This document shows, one piece after another, positions 1-11,129 of a stretch of DNA of 64,000 bases. Within the stretch, counting starts at the first letter, position 1; the number at the start of each line of letters is the position of its first letter. Origin of the DNA: Lepidostoma basale (Eukaryota; Arthropoda; Insecta; Trichoptera; Lepidostomatidae); assembly GCA_022606425.2 (NCBI GenBank), contig JAHDVF020000732.1:62001-126000 (forward strand), read 5' to 3'. A program made the position numbers and the translations under genes. The notes beneath the pieces are model-generated. The model saw only the letters and a program-made list of their open reading frames with translations. It was not told the origin of the DNA and did not search any database.

Positions 1-217
1 TCGTTGATGTTTAAATTTTTTTACAAAAATTATTTTAAAATAAAAATGATAGGACCAATTTTATTTTTATTTTTTTAGTTTCTTCAGCAGTTTGGTGCAA
101 TCGTCTGGTGAGACAATGGCAGCACGATAAGCAGTGTATAGATTATGCGCGTCAAACCAGCGAACCCAGCCAGCTGAAAACTGACAGCGATCGGAAGCTC
201 AAGCGGTAATGTTCGAT

Positions 218-274
218 TTGGGTCGCGCGGCAACTTGGTACCTATCCGCTAAGCGCGGCTGCCGCGCGACCCAA
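218..274. repeat. GC-rich inverted repeat (15-bp arms)
   Basis: Positions 218-232 (TTGGGTCGCGCGGCA) are the exact reverse complement of 260-274, with a 27-nt spacer. The hairpin lies in a GC-rich block (about 110-330) unlike its AT-rich surroundings. No family is recognised; the short minus-strand frame across it (199-390) looks like chance. Confidence 0.75.
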
Positions 275-423
275 TGTTTGATGGTTTGCCGCGCGTATTC
301 GATACACGGTTTTAGCGAGCTGCCGAAAGCGGTTTGAATTAGAATATAATTAAGTGGAATAAAACAAAACAAAACGTGCATCAGATTCACATATTCAGTT
401 TCTTGTAAAAGCTATTTCAACTA

Positions 424-765
424 AATACTGTTTCTCTTCTTCTTCTTCCTTATTGTAGACCTATGTGGTCTGTTCTCCAGAGAGTTTCTCTTCCTGTGAG
501 GTAGATTCCCAGCTGTCCTTTCATCTTTTAGGAGGTTTTCCACGAGGACGAGTCCCATGAGGTTGATTATGCAATGCAATATAGGGGAGTCTGGTGGAGT
601 CCATTCTTTGAACATGACCGTACCAGTCTCTTTTTCGCTGTCTGCTCCATCTTATAATATCCTCAACCTCACATATCTCTCTTATTCTGGTGTTCCTCAC
701 GCGATCCCTCAGTGTCTTGCCTGCTATCGTCCTGTTGTTTCTCAGGATTACTAATTTAAACATTT
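424..765 (-). mobile_element. LINE-C 3' end (decayed non-LTR retrotransposon)
   Basis: On the minus strand two overlapping frames (521-763 and 421-615) encode the C-terminal tail found after the reverse transcriptase of many insect LINEs: 'DRVRNTRIREICEVEDII', then 'GHVQRM', then 'GTRPRGKPPKR'. A frameshift separates the tail from the rest, and the copy ends at a (GAA)-rich 3' tract at about 424-450. The catalytic RT motifs are missing because the copy is 5'-truncated. Sister copies lie at 21787, 22270, 29635, 34131 and 47843. Confidence 0.75.
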
Positions 766-1407
766 GAAGGATGAATCATTTGCATAAATACCTGAAAGCC
801 GTCAGGATATTTCTTTTGGTTCCTATAATAGTTATACTGTGTTGAGGTACTCGTTATATTCAGTCAGAGTAATATTGCCTAAATGAAATGACAATAACGG
901 ATGATGCTCTTAGTGTAATAATTGCCTGATGATTCTTAGCTACCTGTCGACATATGATGGATTGCATAGGACCAGAGACACACCCGCGTGCTGTGTGCAC
1001 CGGACACAGTTATCCCATTTGTGGAAATAATGCAAATAACGCATATTCAATATAACTTCAAAAGGCTTTTAGCATCATATGACATATTCAAAGTCTGGTA
1101 TAAAGTATTATTTTAACACGTCCCGTTAGTAATTTTACGCTCGATGATGATTGATGATTCAGACGATAGAATAGTATCTAAACAACGATAGTATAGTACA
1201 TAAAACCTCAACGATTTCTGACACACGCTTGGACATAACACTTACAAATAAATTGAATTAACAGGTACATTCTTTAATTAAAAATTAGTTATAAAACCAG
1301 TTGCATAATACTGTCTAATACTATTGTACATAATATTATATTTAGTATTGACGCCAATATATGTTTCCTGGAATTTTTATACGAAGTAACATATTTTTAC
1401 AATATAA
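766..1407. other. No gene seen
   Basis: AT-rich sequence with stop codons in all frames. I see no repeat family shared with the rest of the window. Confidence 0.6.
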
Positions 1408-1890
1408 AACTAACTAACTAACCATCACGCCGTCTTCCTTAATTCTTTCCTAACATTTTTTCTCGATTCCTCAACATTCATACATCGTGCCATGCACGCG
1501 CGTTGATTTCTCGTAACTCCTCACGTAGTCGACATTCAATATTTGAATTATTTAATCATGCCACGTTTTCCTCGGTCTTCCTCTATTTCTGGTTCCATTA
1601 ACATCGTTAACATATATTTTTTTACCATTCTTTCCATATGTCCAAAACCATCTTAATGATCCTTTCATTATTTCGTTCATAACACCATTATTCGCACCGC
1701 ATTCACTTCTTACATTTATTTAGACACTATCTTACACAGAGTATCCACACATTCGTCTAAGAGATCTCATTTCTACTGGATTTATTCTACGTTCATCCTT
1801 CTTTTGCTAGTTCTATGATTCGCTTCCATACATAAGGGTCGGTAGAAGAACACCATTATGCACTGCCATTCTAGCTTTTTTGGGTATTTT
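1408..1890 (-). mobile_element. LINE-A 3' fragment
   Basis: Starts with a (TAAC)n tract, the complement of the (TTAG)n tail, followed by the 'CCATCACGCCGTC' terminus shared by all LINE-A copies. It runs back into the coding tail (complement of the 'WFGHMERM', 'NGTRNRG' and 'MRSLRRMCGY' regions of 7295-7582). Frames are broken, and the copy stops at about 1890 inside the region encoding 'LSKKARMAVHNG'. Dead 5'-truncated copy. Confidence 0.8.
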
Positions 1891-2329
1891 ATATATTTGT
1901 TAAAAACACAAAAATATTGAATGAATTAAAAAATGATAAAATTAGAATTTATCGAAGTTTTTTGGGGTGTATGAATTGATTGAGGGCGAAACAAATATAA
2001 AATGATGAATTAGAAAAGGTTTCGCCAACAACAGTAAAATTCTATTGTATATTTCCTGGTAGGATTCTCCCTTTCCCAAGTTAACATACTTTTTACATAA
2101 ATTTGCATATTATAATATTTTATATATCTAATATTCAATATTAATTAAATATCTAATACCAATTAAAATATTTTTACTTATTTTAATTAATATTACCCAA
2201 AAAACATACGTCATCTTCAATATAATATCATTGTTTAATCAACTAAGTATAATGAATAAGAAATGATGTATTAATTACTTCTATTATCTATCTTCTCAAC
2301 TTTATTTCCATTATATGTGGTTGACCTTT
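1891..2329. other. AT-rich spacer with a small inverted HHR-like pair
   Basis: No gene. A short inverted pair with GGCGAAAC at about 1995-2003 and GGTTTCGCC at about 2018-2026 resembles the stem II/GAAAC part of the palindromic HHR family (see 13132 and 48379), but no complete core is present. Confidence 0.4.
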
Positions 2330-2535
2330 TTTTGTAAAAAAATTCCTTGCTGTCCGATTTTGGCTCTACTGACACTAACCGCTGGTGTTTAGTTCCTCCC
2401 TAATGCTGGACAACCATGTCATCTGCCCCTTGTTGATGTTGGGATGCTGAGGGCTTTGGCGCATCGCATGGCCAAACCACCATAACATCTTTATCAACTT
2501 TTCTGTTATTGGGGCAACTTTGAAGCGACCCCGCA
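2330..2535 (-). mobile_element. LINE tail fragment (unassigned family)
   Basis: The minus strand encodes a peptide of LINE-tail type, including 'TEKLIKMLWWFGHAMRQ' and a downstream 'KGQMTWLSSIREEL'. The 'WFGHxMR' box is typical of the segment after the RT domain in insect LINEs. Only about 200 bp can be followed; it is not one of the multi-copy families in this window. Confidence 0.55.
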
Positions 2536-3649
2536 CATTCGTTTTGTTCAAGATTGAATTTTTCGTGATTTATTCTCCCTTCTCTATTTCTACATTCTAA
2601 TTTTCTTCTACGATGTATATATCAAACAAAATATGTAGCAAGTGTTACCACGTGAATAAATTATTCGATTAAATTTAAAAATTTCAAATCTGTTGGGTTT
2701 GCAGCTCGATAACTGAAGATTATCAAATGAATGAGAAAATTGCTTCATAATTTATAATGTGTTACAATTTACCAACGTTATACGTCAATCATAAAAATAA
2801 ATTATTATAAACTTTTGTAATAATAATCTAATAACAATTTATTTGACATACGCTTTGTAAAAGAGAGTTCTTTTTTGTCAACTTTCAAAAAAACTTGACG
2901 AAATAAACGTTCTTAAATGTAATTTGTAAGAGATCAAAATGACTCAAATATCCCGTTCCTTTGGCTAGTAACCCTTCTCCGCTCTTGTGATTTTTTTTTT
3001 ATCAAATATACGATATTAAATTTTTGGTTCTATTCTTTTCATTTTCGGGAGATACCTTTCAAATTGATCTGACCTTACTAAATCTCCACTTCAAACTCTT
3101 ATTTTATATCCTATCTTCGTCTTGAAAAAATACACAAATTTTTCATTATTTCATAGGTACTTGTAAACAGGGTGCGTAGTTTTGGAAATAAATTGCTATA
3201 TAAAAGTTTTTATATCATAAAAATACATATCATAAAGGAACTTTTTATTAAATAAGACATTTTTATTTTTTACCATGAAATTTCTACTAAGAAATTTCAT
3301 ATAATAATATATACAATATATTATTATTTATAAAATATAAATCTTTGACTTTATTTGCCAAGTATTTAAGCGGGTTAGCTTCGAACCTGTCCCTTTTTGC
3401 AGATATAAATCACTTAACTTATGTTCTTTTCTCACCATATTTTCATCTTAGTCCTATGCCTCTTGATGAGATGAGACTGCTAAGAGATTAATTTACGGAT
3501 GTTTACAAATACATCTAATAAAGTGCTAAATTATAAATCTAATAAAGACAAATGTGCACCATCTAAAAATAACATTTTGTATTAAATTATTTTTATTTTG
3601 TTATTTTATTTTATATCATTGTATTTTATATTATTTGTTTTAGATTTAT
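2536..3649. other. No gene seen
   Basis: Very AT-rich with poly-A/poly-T runs. No frame, RNA gene or repeat shared with the rest of the window was recognised. Confidence 0.6.
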
Positions 3650-3846
3650 TTTGTGGATGTTGGAAGATCGAAGTGTGCGCGGGAGATGCCTATTGGTGGC
3701 GATGAGGTTCGCAACCCATCACACCGCGTCTCCCGCGGGGCGAAAAGAGAAGGATGGAGTGCCGCATCGGTAAAAGTGTGACAGTCCATTCTTTCTGCCT
3801 ACCCTTTCGGGGAGACGGCGTGATGGTTAGTTAGTTAGTTAGTTAG
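3650..3846 (+). mobile_element. LINE-B 3' end with (TTAG)n tail
   Basis: GC-rich block including the CCCGCGGGG-type palindrome, ending in the same terminus as LINE-A (GACGGCGTGATGG plus TTAG repeats, 3819-3846). A second copy lies on the opposite strand at 5315-5480. Upstream of the terminus it differs from LINE-A, so it is a separate subfamily or a non-autonomous relative that shares the 3' end recognised by the RT. Confidence 0.7.
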
Positions 3847-3993
3847 GTACACAATAATAGGAGAATGAAGCCCACGTTCGTTTACAGCATAAAAGTACAA
3901 TAATAACAAGCGGACGTATAATAATAAATTACATATAGGTACAGGTAAACATTTTCATTCTTCATATAAAGCACTCACTTTGTGGATAGACAT

Positions 3994-4183
3994 TTTAAAT
4001 AATTATATAAATAAAACAACTTTGTATTTAACCACGGTAGGGTTATTATATTGATGCCAACTAGTTTCAGTAGTATAATAACTGCCCTGATGAAGCTTGG
4101 GTCCAAGCGAAACTAGTTGGCATCAATATAATAACCCTACCGTGGTTAAATACAAAGTTGTTTTATTTATATAATTATTTAAA
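3994..4183. repeat. Perfect 74-bp foldback palindrome with HHR loop
   Basis: Positions 3994-4067 are an exact reverse complement of 4110-4183, with a 42-nt loop (4068-4109). No mismatch was found, so the structure is recent or is kept by gene conversion. The loop plus the start of the right arm carries a hammerhead-like core (4083-4122). ACATTTT occurs at both edges (3990-3996 and 4183-4189) and may be a short target-site duplication. Confidence 0.9.
4083..4122 (+). ncRNA. Hammerhead-type ribozyme hairpin
   Basis: Stem I 5' strand TGCC (4083-4086), core CTGATGA (4087-4093), one extra A (4094), stem II GCTTG/CAAGC (4095-4099, 4104-4108) with a 4-nt loop, GAA (4109-4111), palindromic stem III ACTAGT (4112-4117), the position 17 nucleotide T (4118), then stem I 3' strand GGCA (4119-4122). 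This is type-I hammerhead order as known from PLEs. The extra A before stem II and the T at the cleavage site make activity uncertain. Folding competes with the surrounding 74-bp palindrome. Confidence 0.6.
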
Positions 4184-4189
4184 CATTTT

Positions 4190-4879
4190 CAAATAACTAA
4201 AAAAGTTACGATAAAAATTAATGTAAAGCGCTATATCTTATAGTATAATAAAGAGTGTGGATGTTCACTGTAAACATTTATAATAAATGGAGATACAATA
4301 ATGTGTCCACAAAATATGTGGAAAAAATAAAGGTTCAACTTCACAACTTGAACTTTGAATTCACAGTATCCTGAACTATATTTTAATATTCCAACTCTTG
4401 GACCATGTTAATATTTTTCATAAATTTATTATTAAAAAAACATATAAATAATTTTTGGTTTATAGCGCACACAGCAAATCTTTTGGAGCGCCCAACGCAG
4501 AACGCCGTTTTAATATTTTTTCATAAAAAAGGTCCTCGCGATAATAATGATACGACGGGATAAAAATTACCTTTTATTTCGAATAAAGGCTCATTTCAAA
4601 TGATGTTCAAAGGAACAAAGGCGCAACTCCGACCTTTATTAGTGACGATAACAAATAGCGAGGCAAAATATGAGCCCATACAAAGTCCTGACTGAACAAA
4701 TAGCCATCTATATAATACTCATTTACACCAATTGTTTCTCGAAAGGCTGAAAAATGTATTTATAATTATTATTGTGATAGCAAATTAATATGTCTTTTCA
4801 GAATCAGTTACAAAGATTTATTATGTAAAATCACTTTTTTGCGATACTCAAAATATATTTCGCTTAACGATTTTCTTCG
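4190..4879. other. No gene seen
   Basis: AT-rich, with slightly GC-richer stretches at about 4470-4560 and 4620-4700. No frame or repeat was recognised. Confidence 0.55.
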
Positions 4880-5095
4880 TCAGCTTGTCTCCATCCACTG
4901 CTGGAAGTAAGCCTCTCCACCCCAACGCCTCTCGGTCTCTCGCCAGTGTTGTCCTGGCCCTTCTCGTCATCCACACAATATCATCGCTCCACCTGGTAGG
5001 CTGTCTCCCGACACCTCTCCGACCCAATCTTGGCCTCCATTCAAAAACCCTCTAGCTCCATATTCACTCCACATGCCCAGCCTATTGCTACTTCA
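4880..5095 (-). mobile_element. LINE-G 3' end
   Basis: The minus strand encodes a 'RWSDDIVW'-type box followed by a 'RARTTLARDREALGWRG' stretch, the terminal peptide after RT in one class of insect LINEs. 39885-40030 is a second copy in the same orientation, and 27705-27795 is a more distant relative. Frames are interrupted and the copy is 5'-truncated. Confidence 0.7.
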
Positions 5096-5314
5096 CGATT
5101 TACCAATAGATGACTATTTTGTTTTTACTTGTCATCGTTAAACGGTTTTATTTATCGATATTCAGGCATATTTTCTTCTTCTTCCTTCGTTTCTTCACTG
5201 TTGAGCATGGGTCGGAAACCTTTTGTTGTGAAAGGGCCGAATATTTGACGTGAAGATTAGTGCGGGCTGCACTTAGGTCACACATGTCATTAAAGTATGC
5301 CTACAATATTAAAC

Positions 5315-5480
5315 CTACCTAACTAACCGCCACGCTGTCTCCCGAAGGGGTAGGCAGAAATAATGGATTGTCACACGTTAACCGATGCGGCACTCCATCC
5401 TACTCTTTTCGACCCCGCGGGAGACGCAGTGTGATTGGTTGCGAATCTCATCGCCACCAATAAGCATCTTCCACTCCTAC
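5315..5480 (-). mobile_element. LINE-B 3' end
   Basis: Reverse-orientation copy of 3650-3846. It begins with the (TAAC)n complement and the 'GGGGTAGGCAGAAA' terminus, then the GC-rich 'CCCCGCGGGAGACGC' block. With 3650-3846 it forms an inverted pair about 1.5 kb apart. Confidence 0.75.
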
Positions 5481-5639
5481 AATATTTGTGTAAAATATTT
5501 TAATTTTAAAAATAAAATGCTTATTGTATATTTTTACGACATTAATATAAGTTAATAAAATGAATGAGATTTTTGTAATTGCATTTGAATTGCTAGTGTT
5601 TTTTTTATATAACCTTGCATTTTTGAGATGCGTTGTATT

Positions 5640-6190
5640 GCGTCTAAATGTATATCAGTGTCCATCACGTGTGGCAAGAATCTTGCGGCCCGCGGTTGCC
5701 GCTGGTTGCCGATCCATACTGTAGAGGGTTGCGATCCATGCGGCAAAGACCAACCATCATCCACACCGCCGAGTAAAGGACTCCCCAGTTTTATCCTTTA
5801 TTTTATCCCACCACCACACGGAAGATTTGACTCTACTTCTTTTGGGTGGAACACTTCCTGTAACAATACTATTTTCCAGGATACCTACCTCTCTCCTGGT
5901 AGTGCGACCAAAGAAACACAATACTTGTCCACTGCATATTACAGATAACCATTATATTTATTGAGCTTATTAAGAACCGAGTCATTCGTACTTTTTTCAA
6001 TGCATGGAATCCTCAGCATACGACTTCAATACCCTGATTTGAATAACATCCTGACACGGATACTGAATTTAACTGTCCAAGTTTCAACAGTGTAAAGAAA
6101 TGTTTTGAACGTGAAGGTTGGACATAATTTTAATTTGGGTGGAATTGGAAATACCTCAATCTTTCCAGACATTTTTCAGCCACGTAAGTA
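5640..6190 (-). mobile_element. LINE-N post-RT fragment
   Basis: The minus strand encodes, with stops and frameshifts, 'VETWTVKFS', 'RMLRIPCIEKSTNDSVLN' and a downstream 'WWWDKIKDKTGESF'. The '(C)ETWT ... RMLRIPW ... N-SVL' order is diagnostic of the segment just after the RT in insect LINEs. A related fragment is at 26085-26206 on the plus strand. The plus-strand frame 5628-5948 over the same bases is a shadow. Confidence 0.65.
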
Positions 6191-6516
6191 TATTTTTTAA
6201 TAATTTAATTTACATCACACATCACTTTACTGCTGGTTTCTCCAATTTTTGCGTTTTGAGGAAACATCAATGAATCAACGGTGTTAAATGATTTTTTCTG
6301 TTTGTATCATTTGAGGATAATACTGAAACTGTACTGTACTACTGAAAATTATGTTTTTTTGGATAAAATGATATGAATATAATTTTTTTACAGTAAATGT
6401 GAGAATTTTTAAATTTTCTTGTATTTTAATACTTTAACATAAACTAAGAAATAACTGAAAAATAAGCAATAGTTCAGAAAATAGTAAAACATAATTTCGT
6501 AATATTTTAAGTAAAA

Positions 6517-7700
6517 CATAATTTCGTACATTGACAGAGAAGTTTCTGGCCAAAAACCGCAAACTTTTCTGTGCGTTTGTCGACTTGCAAAAAGCATATG
6601 ATTACGTTAATAGAGAAAAGTTGTGGAAAATATTGTCTGAATATGGAATAAGTACAAAACTGATCACGGCAATTAAGTCGCTAAACGCGGAAAGCACTGC
6701 TAGTGTCAGAGTAAATGGAGATCTTACAGCCTGATTTGATATCAATAAAGGTGTCAAACAGGGTTGTGTAATGTCCCCGTGGTTATTTAATCTGTATATG
6801 GACAATTGTATGAAAGAGCTGAAAGGGTTGGATGTAGGTGCCAAAATGAGCGGAGTGTCAGTAAGCTGTCTCTTGTATGCAGATGACGCTGTCCTACTTG
6901 CAGACAACGAACATGAACTATAAGTCTTGGTGAATTGTATGTATGAGGTATGCATGCGAAATGATCTGATGATGAATGTTAATAAGTCCAAGGTAATGAT
7001 TTTTGAAAAGGAAGAAACCATGACAGTCTGCAACATTAGCGTGAATGGTGAAAATTTGGAGCAAGTAGTTGAGTTCGTGTTATTAGGTAGTATGTTAACA
7101 AGAGATGGAAGAGTGGAGAGGGATATTGAAAGAAGGGTTGGGGCAGGCAACAAAGTGAATGGTGCACTTAAAGTTGTCATCGCAAACAAAAACCTATCCA
7201 AAAAAGCTAGAATGGCAGTGCACAATGGTGTTCTTCTACCGACCCTTTACCGAACTGGCAAAAGAAGGATAAAAGTAGAATAAATGCAGTAGAAATGAGA
7301 TCTCTAAGACGAATGTGTGGATACTCTGTTTATGATAGAGTGTCGAATGAAAATATAAGAAGTGAATGCGGTGCGAATGATGGTGTTATGAACAAAATAA
7401 TGAAAGGATCATTAAGATGGTTTGGACATATGGAAAGAATGAATGTAGAAAAAATAGTTAAAAAAGTATATGTAAACGATGTAAATGGAACCAGAAATAG
7501 AGGAAAACCGAGGAAAACGTGGCACGATCAAATAAATCAAATATGGAATGTCGGCCATGTGAGGAGTCACGCGCGTGCATGACACGATGTATGAATGTTG
7601 AGGAAGCGAGATAAATATGTCAGGAAAGAAAAGTGTGGCAGTCCATTCTTTATGCCTACCCCTTCGGGGAGACGGCGTGATGGTTAGTTAGTTAGTTATA
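6517..7700 (+). mobile_element. LINE-A reverse transcriptase fragment (pseudogene)
   Basis: Longest retrotransposon remnant in the window. From 6531 it reads RT motif A ('AFVDLQKAYDYVN'), motif B ('VKQGCVMSPWLFNLYMD'), the catalytic box 'LLYADDAVLLA' and 'NKSKVMIFEKE', then the tail 'MRSLRRMCGY' ... 'RWFGHMERMN' ... 'NGTRNRGKPRKTW'. The endonuclease and N-terminal RT are absent (5' truncation). In-frame stops lie at 6732-6734 (TGA) and 6921-6923 (TAA). A small deletion near 7248, relative to the copy at 44000-44040, removes the usual 'YGSEAW' box and shifts the frame so that the tail continues at 7295-7582. The copy ends with GACGGCGTGATGG and (TTAG)n at 7670-7698. Not functional. The clade is not certain; RTE-like is possible. 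Confidence 0.9.
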
Positions 7701-9490
7701 TTTTTTTTTTTTTTTTTACTTTTTCGGATTCTTCTTTACACAATAAGTTATGTTAAACTACTGTTTTATAAATTCGCAAAACAATACGTTTAGATTGCGT
7801 ATACATACATGTCATAATATATTTTGAACAACTACAGAATTCCTCATATGATTGTAATGTATCGATTGACAGGTTTTACTTATACATCATACAACTGTTT
7901 AATTATTATACAATATACTACGATGTGTTCCACGGATACACTAATAAATGTACAATATTGATCTCCCCAAGTGGATTCTAGGGCTTCACCCTTCGTGATA
8001 ACAAACTACAGTGCGTCATTGTATGGCTTAGAAATACTTTGGACTTCGTATGGTTTCAGAATTACGTGATGGTGGGTAGAAAATGGAGTAATCTGGCCTT
8101 AAAAAACATATCTACGTTTATATGGTTTCATTCGAACCTATGTTATGTGACATGAGTTTTTAATTTCAACTGCATTACTTCTAATGCTATGCAAAATCTA
8201 AAAATCCGGACTTACCACTGGATAAACTTGACCAAATTTAAAAACAGTGTTTTATTAATTACTAAGGTTATTAATTTCTAAGGTAAGGCACGGCCGCCCT
8301 CCTTGGCTGCCTTATCGCCATGGGAACTAAGTGGGAAAAATTTGAACCGTGTTATTCGATTTTTAAATATACTGGTATTCCAATTCCAAACTCTCATATA
8401 TTACTTTTAATTTAAACCTCTAATAGATGTGTTATTGGTTGAATAATATGCTCATCATATAACAAAATATTACTTTGTATATTCTTATGGATATACTCGT
8501 ACAGCTATCATTTTTGCATAGTGTTAGGAAACTTATCTGTCGAGTGGTAACATTTTTCCAGGAAGTCGGAAGGTTTTCGTATGTTTAAATTGGTAATTTT
8601 TTTGCAGAAACATAAAATCTTTGACGCGATCTGAATACAGAGCGATCATATTTCCTTTAAATTAATTCATTTTTCAATGTCTGATATTGCGATTCCACTC
8701 AAACCTTTGTGAAATTTCCATAGAGAAATCCTCTTCATATAAAAGGTAATATCGAGTGCTGTAGATCCAGTGGGAAGGTAAATATCAATCGCCGATTGGA
8801 ATATAATTGAAAGGATTTTTTGTGTTTGACAGCAAAGGGAGGGATCTCAACAAGACAAAGCTTACTTTTGTATTCCAACTCAAAAATATTCGATTGCCGC
8901 TCTTAATAAACCGATTCCCTCTAAAGCTTCCGATGGCGTACCGAGTTAGCGGCGCAATACTGGTACCGCCAGTGGCGGCTAGAATCCTTAACGAGAGCTT
9001 TTACATAATAAAAATGCACAAAAAATCACATCTTACCTGTTTCAGGAGATTCAAAAGTGGCAAAAAATCATTTATTAACCGAATATGATTGAACTGCAGC
9101 TATTATTTCTCATGGATTTCTCTTGTTGCGTATCTTCTAGCCCTAGGTATTATTATGTATTTAAAATTTCATAAATACTAAACGGTTTAAAAAAATCATT
9201 ATTACCGAGGAAATCGACTCAAATACGTAGCCTGTGGGGCATTACGAAAATAATTCCGGATATTTTGAAATTTTCCGATCTATATACTTTAGTGCAGGTA
9301 AACTATTATTAAATAAGAACATACGTAGTATTTTTTAAACATAATTATTAATAAGTAACACCTTAATATGGTATATCTAAACATATTGTGTTAAATATAT
9401 TAAGCTTAATAAAAAAGTTTGTTGTTTCTTGAAAAATTATTTAAAACTCCATATTTAATAATGATACGAATGAAAAATTATGTTGTCGAA
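7701..9490. other. No supported gene
   Basis: A T-rich run follows the LINE-A tail, then AT-rich sequence. The 93-codon frame at 8807-9088 resembles no family I know and has no supporting context. No window repeat is present. Confidence 0.5.
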
Positions 9491-9496
9491 AAGTTG

Positions 9497-9695
9497 AATA
9501 ACAAATTTTTAAAAACATTATTTTATCACAACACTTTTTTTGCACTTTTCACAAACTTCCCTTCTTTAGTGTATGAATTTTAACAGGTTAGATGTGGTTG
9601 AAATTAATACACTGAAGAAAGGAAGTTTAGGTGCCGAAAAATGTTTGTGAAAAGTGTAAAAAAGGGTTGTGATAATACAATGTTTCTAAAAACTT
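9497..9695. repeat. Imperfect foldback with HHR-like loop
   Basis: Left arm (about 9497-9556) and right arm (about 9640-9695) are imperfect reverse complements, sharing for example TTATCACAAC/GTTGTGATAA and CACTTTTCACAAA/TTTGTGAAAAGTG. Between them is CTGAAGA (9612-9618) and, after a decayed stem II, GAA (9636-9638) followed by AAATGT. It has the same plan as 3994-4183 with a degraded ribozyme core. Confidence 0.6.
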
Positions 9696-9699
9696 ATTC

Positions 9700-10127
9700 A
9701 AATATGAATCCACAACACAAAATGATGGCGAATATAGAATAAAGTTTTATAACAATTTATCTGAATGATATGTTTCTCCTGTCGAAGAAATTATCAAATA
9801 AAGCGAAAATCAATTGCGCTGTTGTTTTACAATAGTTTTGTACAAGGCTTAATTCAATCTTCCAAATTAGTATTAATTGTGATTGAAGATATTATATTTG
9901 AAATATCATATTAACTATAAAATAAACGATAAGATTGAAACAGATTACACAAAAAGTCTTAAAATTATTTTTTTGGCAGAAACAACTTATTTGATTGAAT
10001 TTGTCTTTTGTTTATTCCTACTACATATACTAAAATTGTCTTTTCTCACATCTCTTACAGTTTAAATCGAGGAATTAACCATAACGTATTTACTTTTACT
10101 CATATTGATATACAATTTTACACTTAC
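9700..10127. other. No gene seen
   Basis: AT-rich. GGCGAATATAGAA at about 9728-9740 recurs near other PLE-type repeats (14249, 32468) and may be a PLE fragment edge. Confidence 0.4.
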
Positions 10128-10464
10128 ATATTATATAACTAACTAACCATCACACCATCTCCCCGAAGTAGTTGGAAGAAAGAATGGACCGCCACACTGT
10201 TCTTGCCTGATATAAATACATCTCAACATTCATACATTGTATCGTGCGCGCACGTCGATTTATCTGACTCAGATGGCCGACTTTCAATTAAAATGGTTTG
10301 TTAGAAACAAATTTTAGATGGTTTGGACATATGAAAAGAATGAATGAAGAAAGAATGGTAATAAAATCATATGTTAACGGTGTTAATGGAAATAGAGAAA
10401 GATAAAAGAAAACGTGGCACGATCAACTGTATCAAATAAATAATGTAGAGTTCATATATTATAT
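10128..10464 (-). mobile_element. LINE-A copy with internal inversion and TSD
   Basis: 10137-10300 is a minus-strand LINE-A 3' end with its (TAAC)n edge. 10310-10450 is LINE-A in plus orientation ('RWFGHMKRMN'-type tail), stopping about where the minus segment begins in element coordinates. This arrangement is typical of twin priming. ATATTATAT at 10128-10136 and 10456-10464 is a candidate 9-bp target-site duplication, weakened by its AT-only composition. Confidence 0.7.
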
Positions 10465-11129
10465 TTGTATTTACAATTTCAAGATTTATATAATGAACGA
10501 TAACATTGGTTCTATTCAACATCTTTGAGTATTTTTTTGCAAAAATTCCTCAGGTTTCCATAATAATTATTTCGTATGGGAATCGACTCACATTTCAGGA
10601 AGCTTTTATACAATTTCATAAAAAGGTTTCATCTGTGAGAGAAAATCAAATTAAATTGATATTCACCCCTGCTAAAATGGATGATGTATTTGCTTTCAAA
10701 TTATCTGAAGTAAAGTTATACGCCCAACGAAGGGAGTAGTATCTACGAATATGCGAGTATATAGAGCGGGTACAGGGTGGGAGATGACAAGGCAAATGAT
10801 GTAGAGAAAACACCTTTTTGTTTCAAGACGACATGTAATAATTTTATTATTCTAAAAGTAAAAATAGTATAACAATAATAACATGCAATATAACATAAAA
10901 ACTAATTATACGCAGTAAAATATTATATAACTACTAATTACACTTAGGGACAATTTGTAATGTTATTTTAATTTAAATGTATATATACGAGTATATCATA
11001 TACGTAAGAAATGTTTTACATTTAGTTAGTTTAGTTAGTTATCATATAACGTTAAGTTCACACAATATTTCATGAATTCTATTGATGTAAAATTATTATG
11101 TGTAATCTGTTTGTAGTTTTTGCAAAAGA
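10465..11129. other. No supported gene
   Basis: AT-rich. The 77-codon frame at 10506-10739 is unrecognised and has no supporting context. Short TTAG repeats occur near 11022-11040. Confidence 0.45.

Noticed and set aside
5628..5948. 106-codon plus-strand frame
   Set aside because: The minus strand of the same bases encodes a LINE post-RT segment, so this frame is its shadow.
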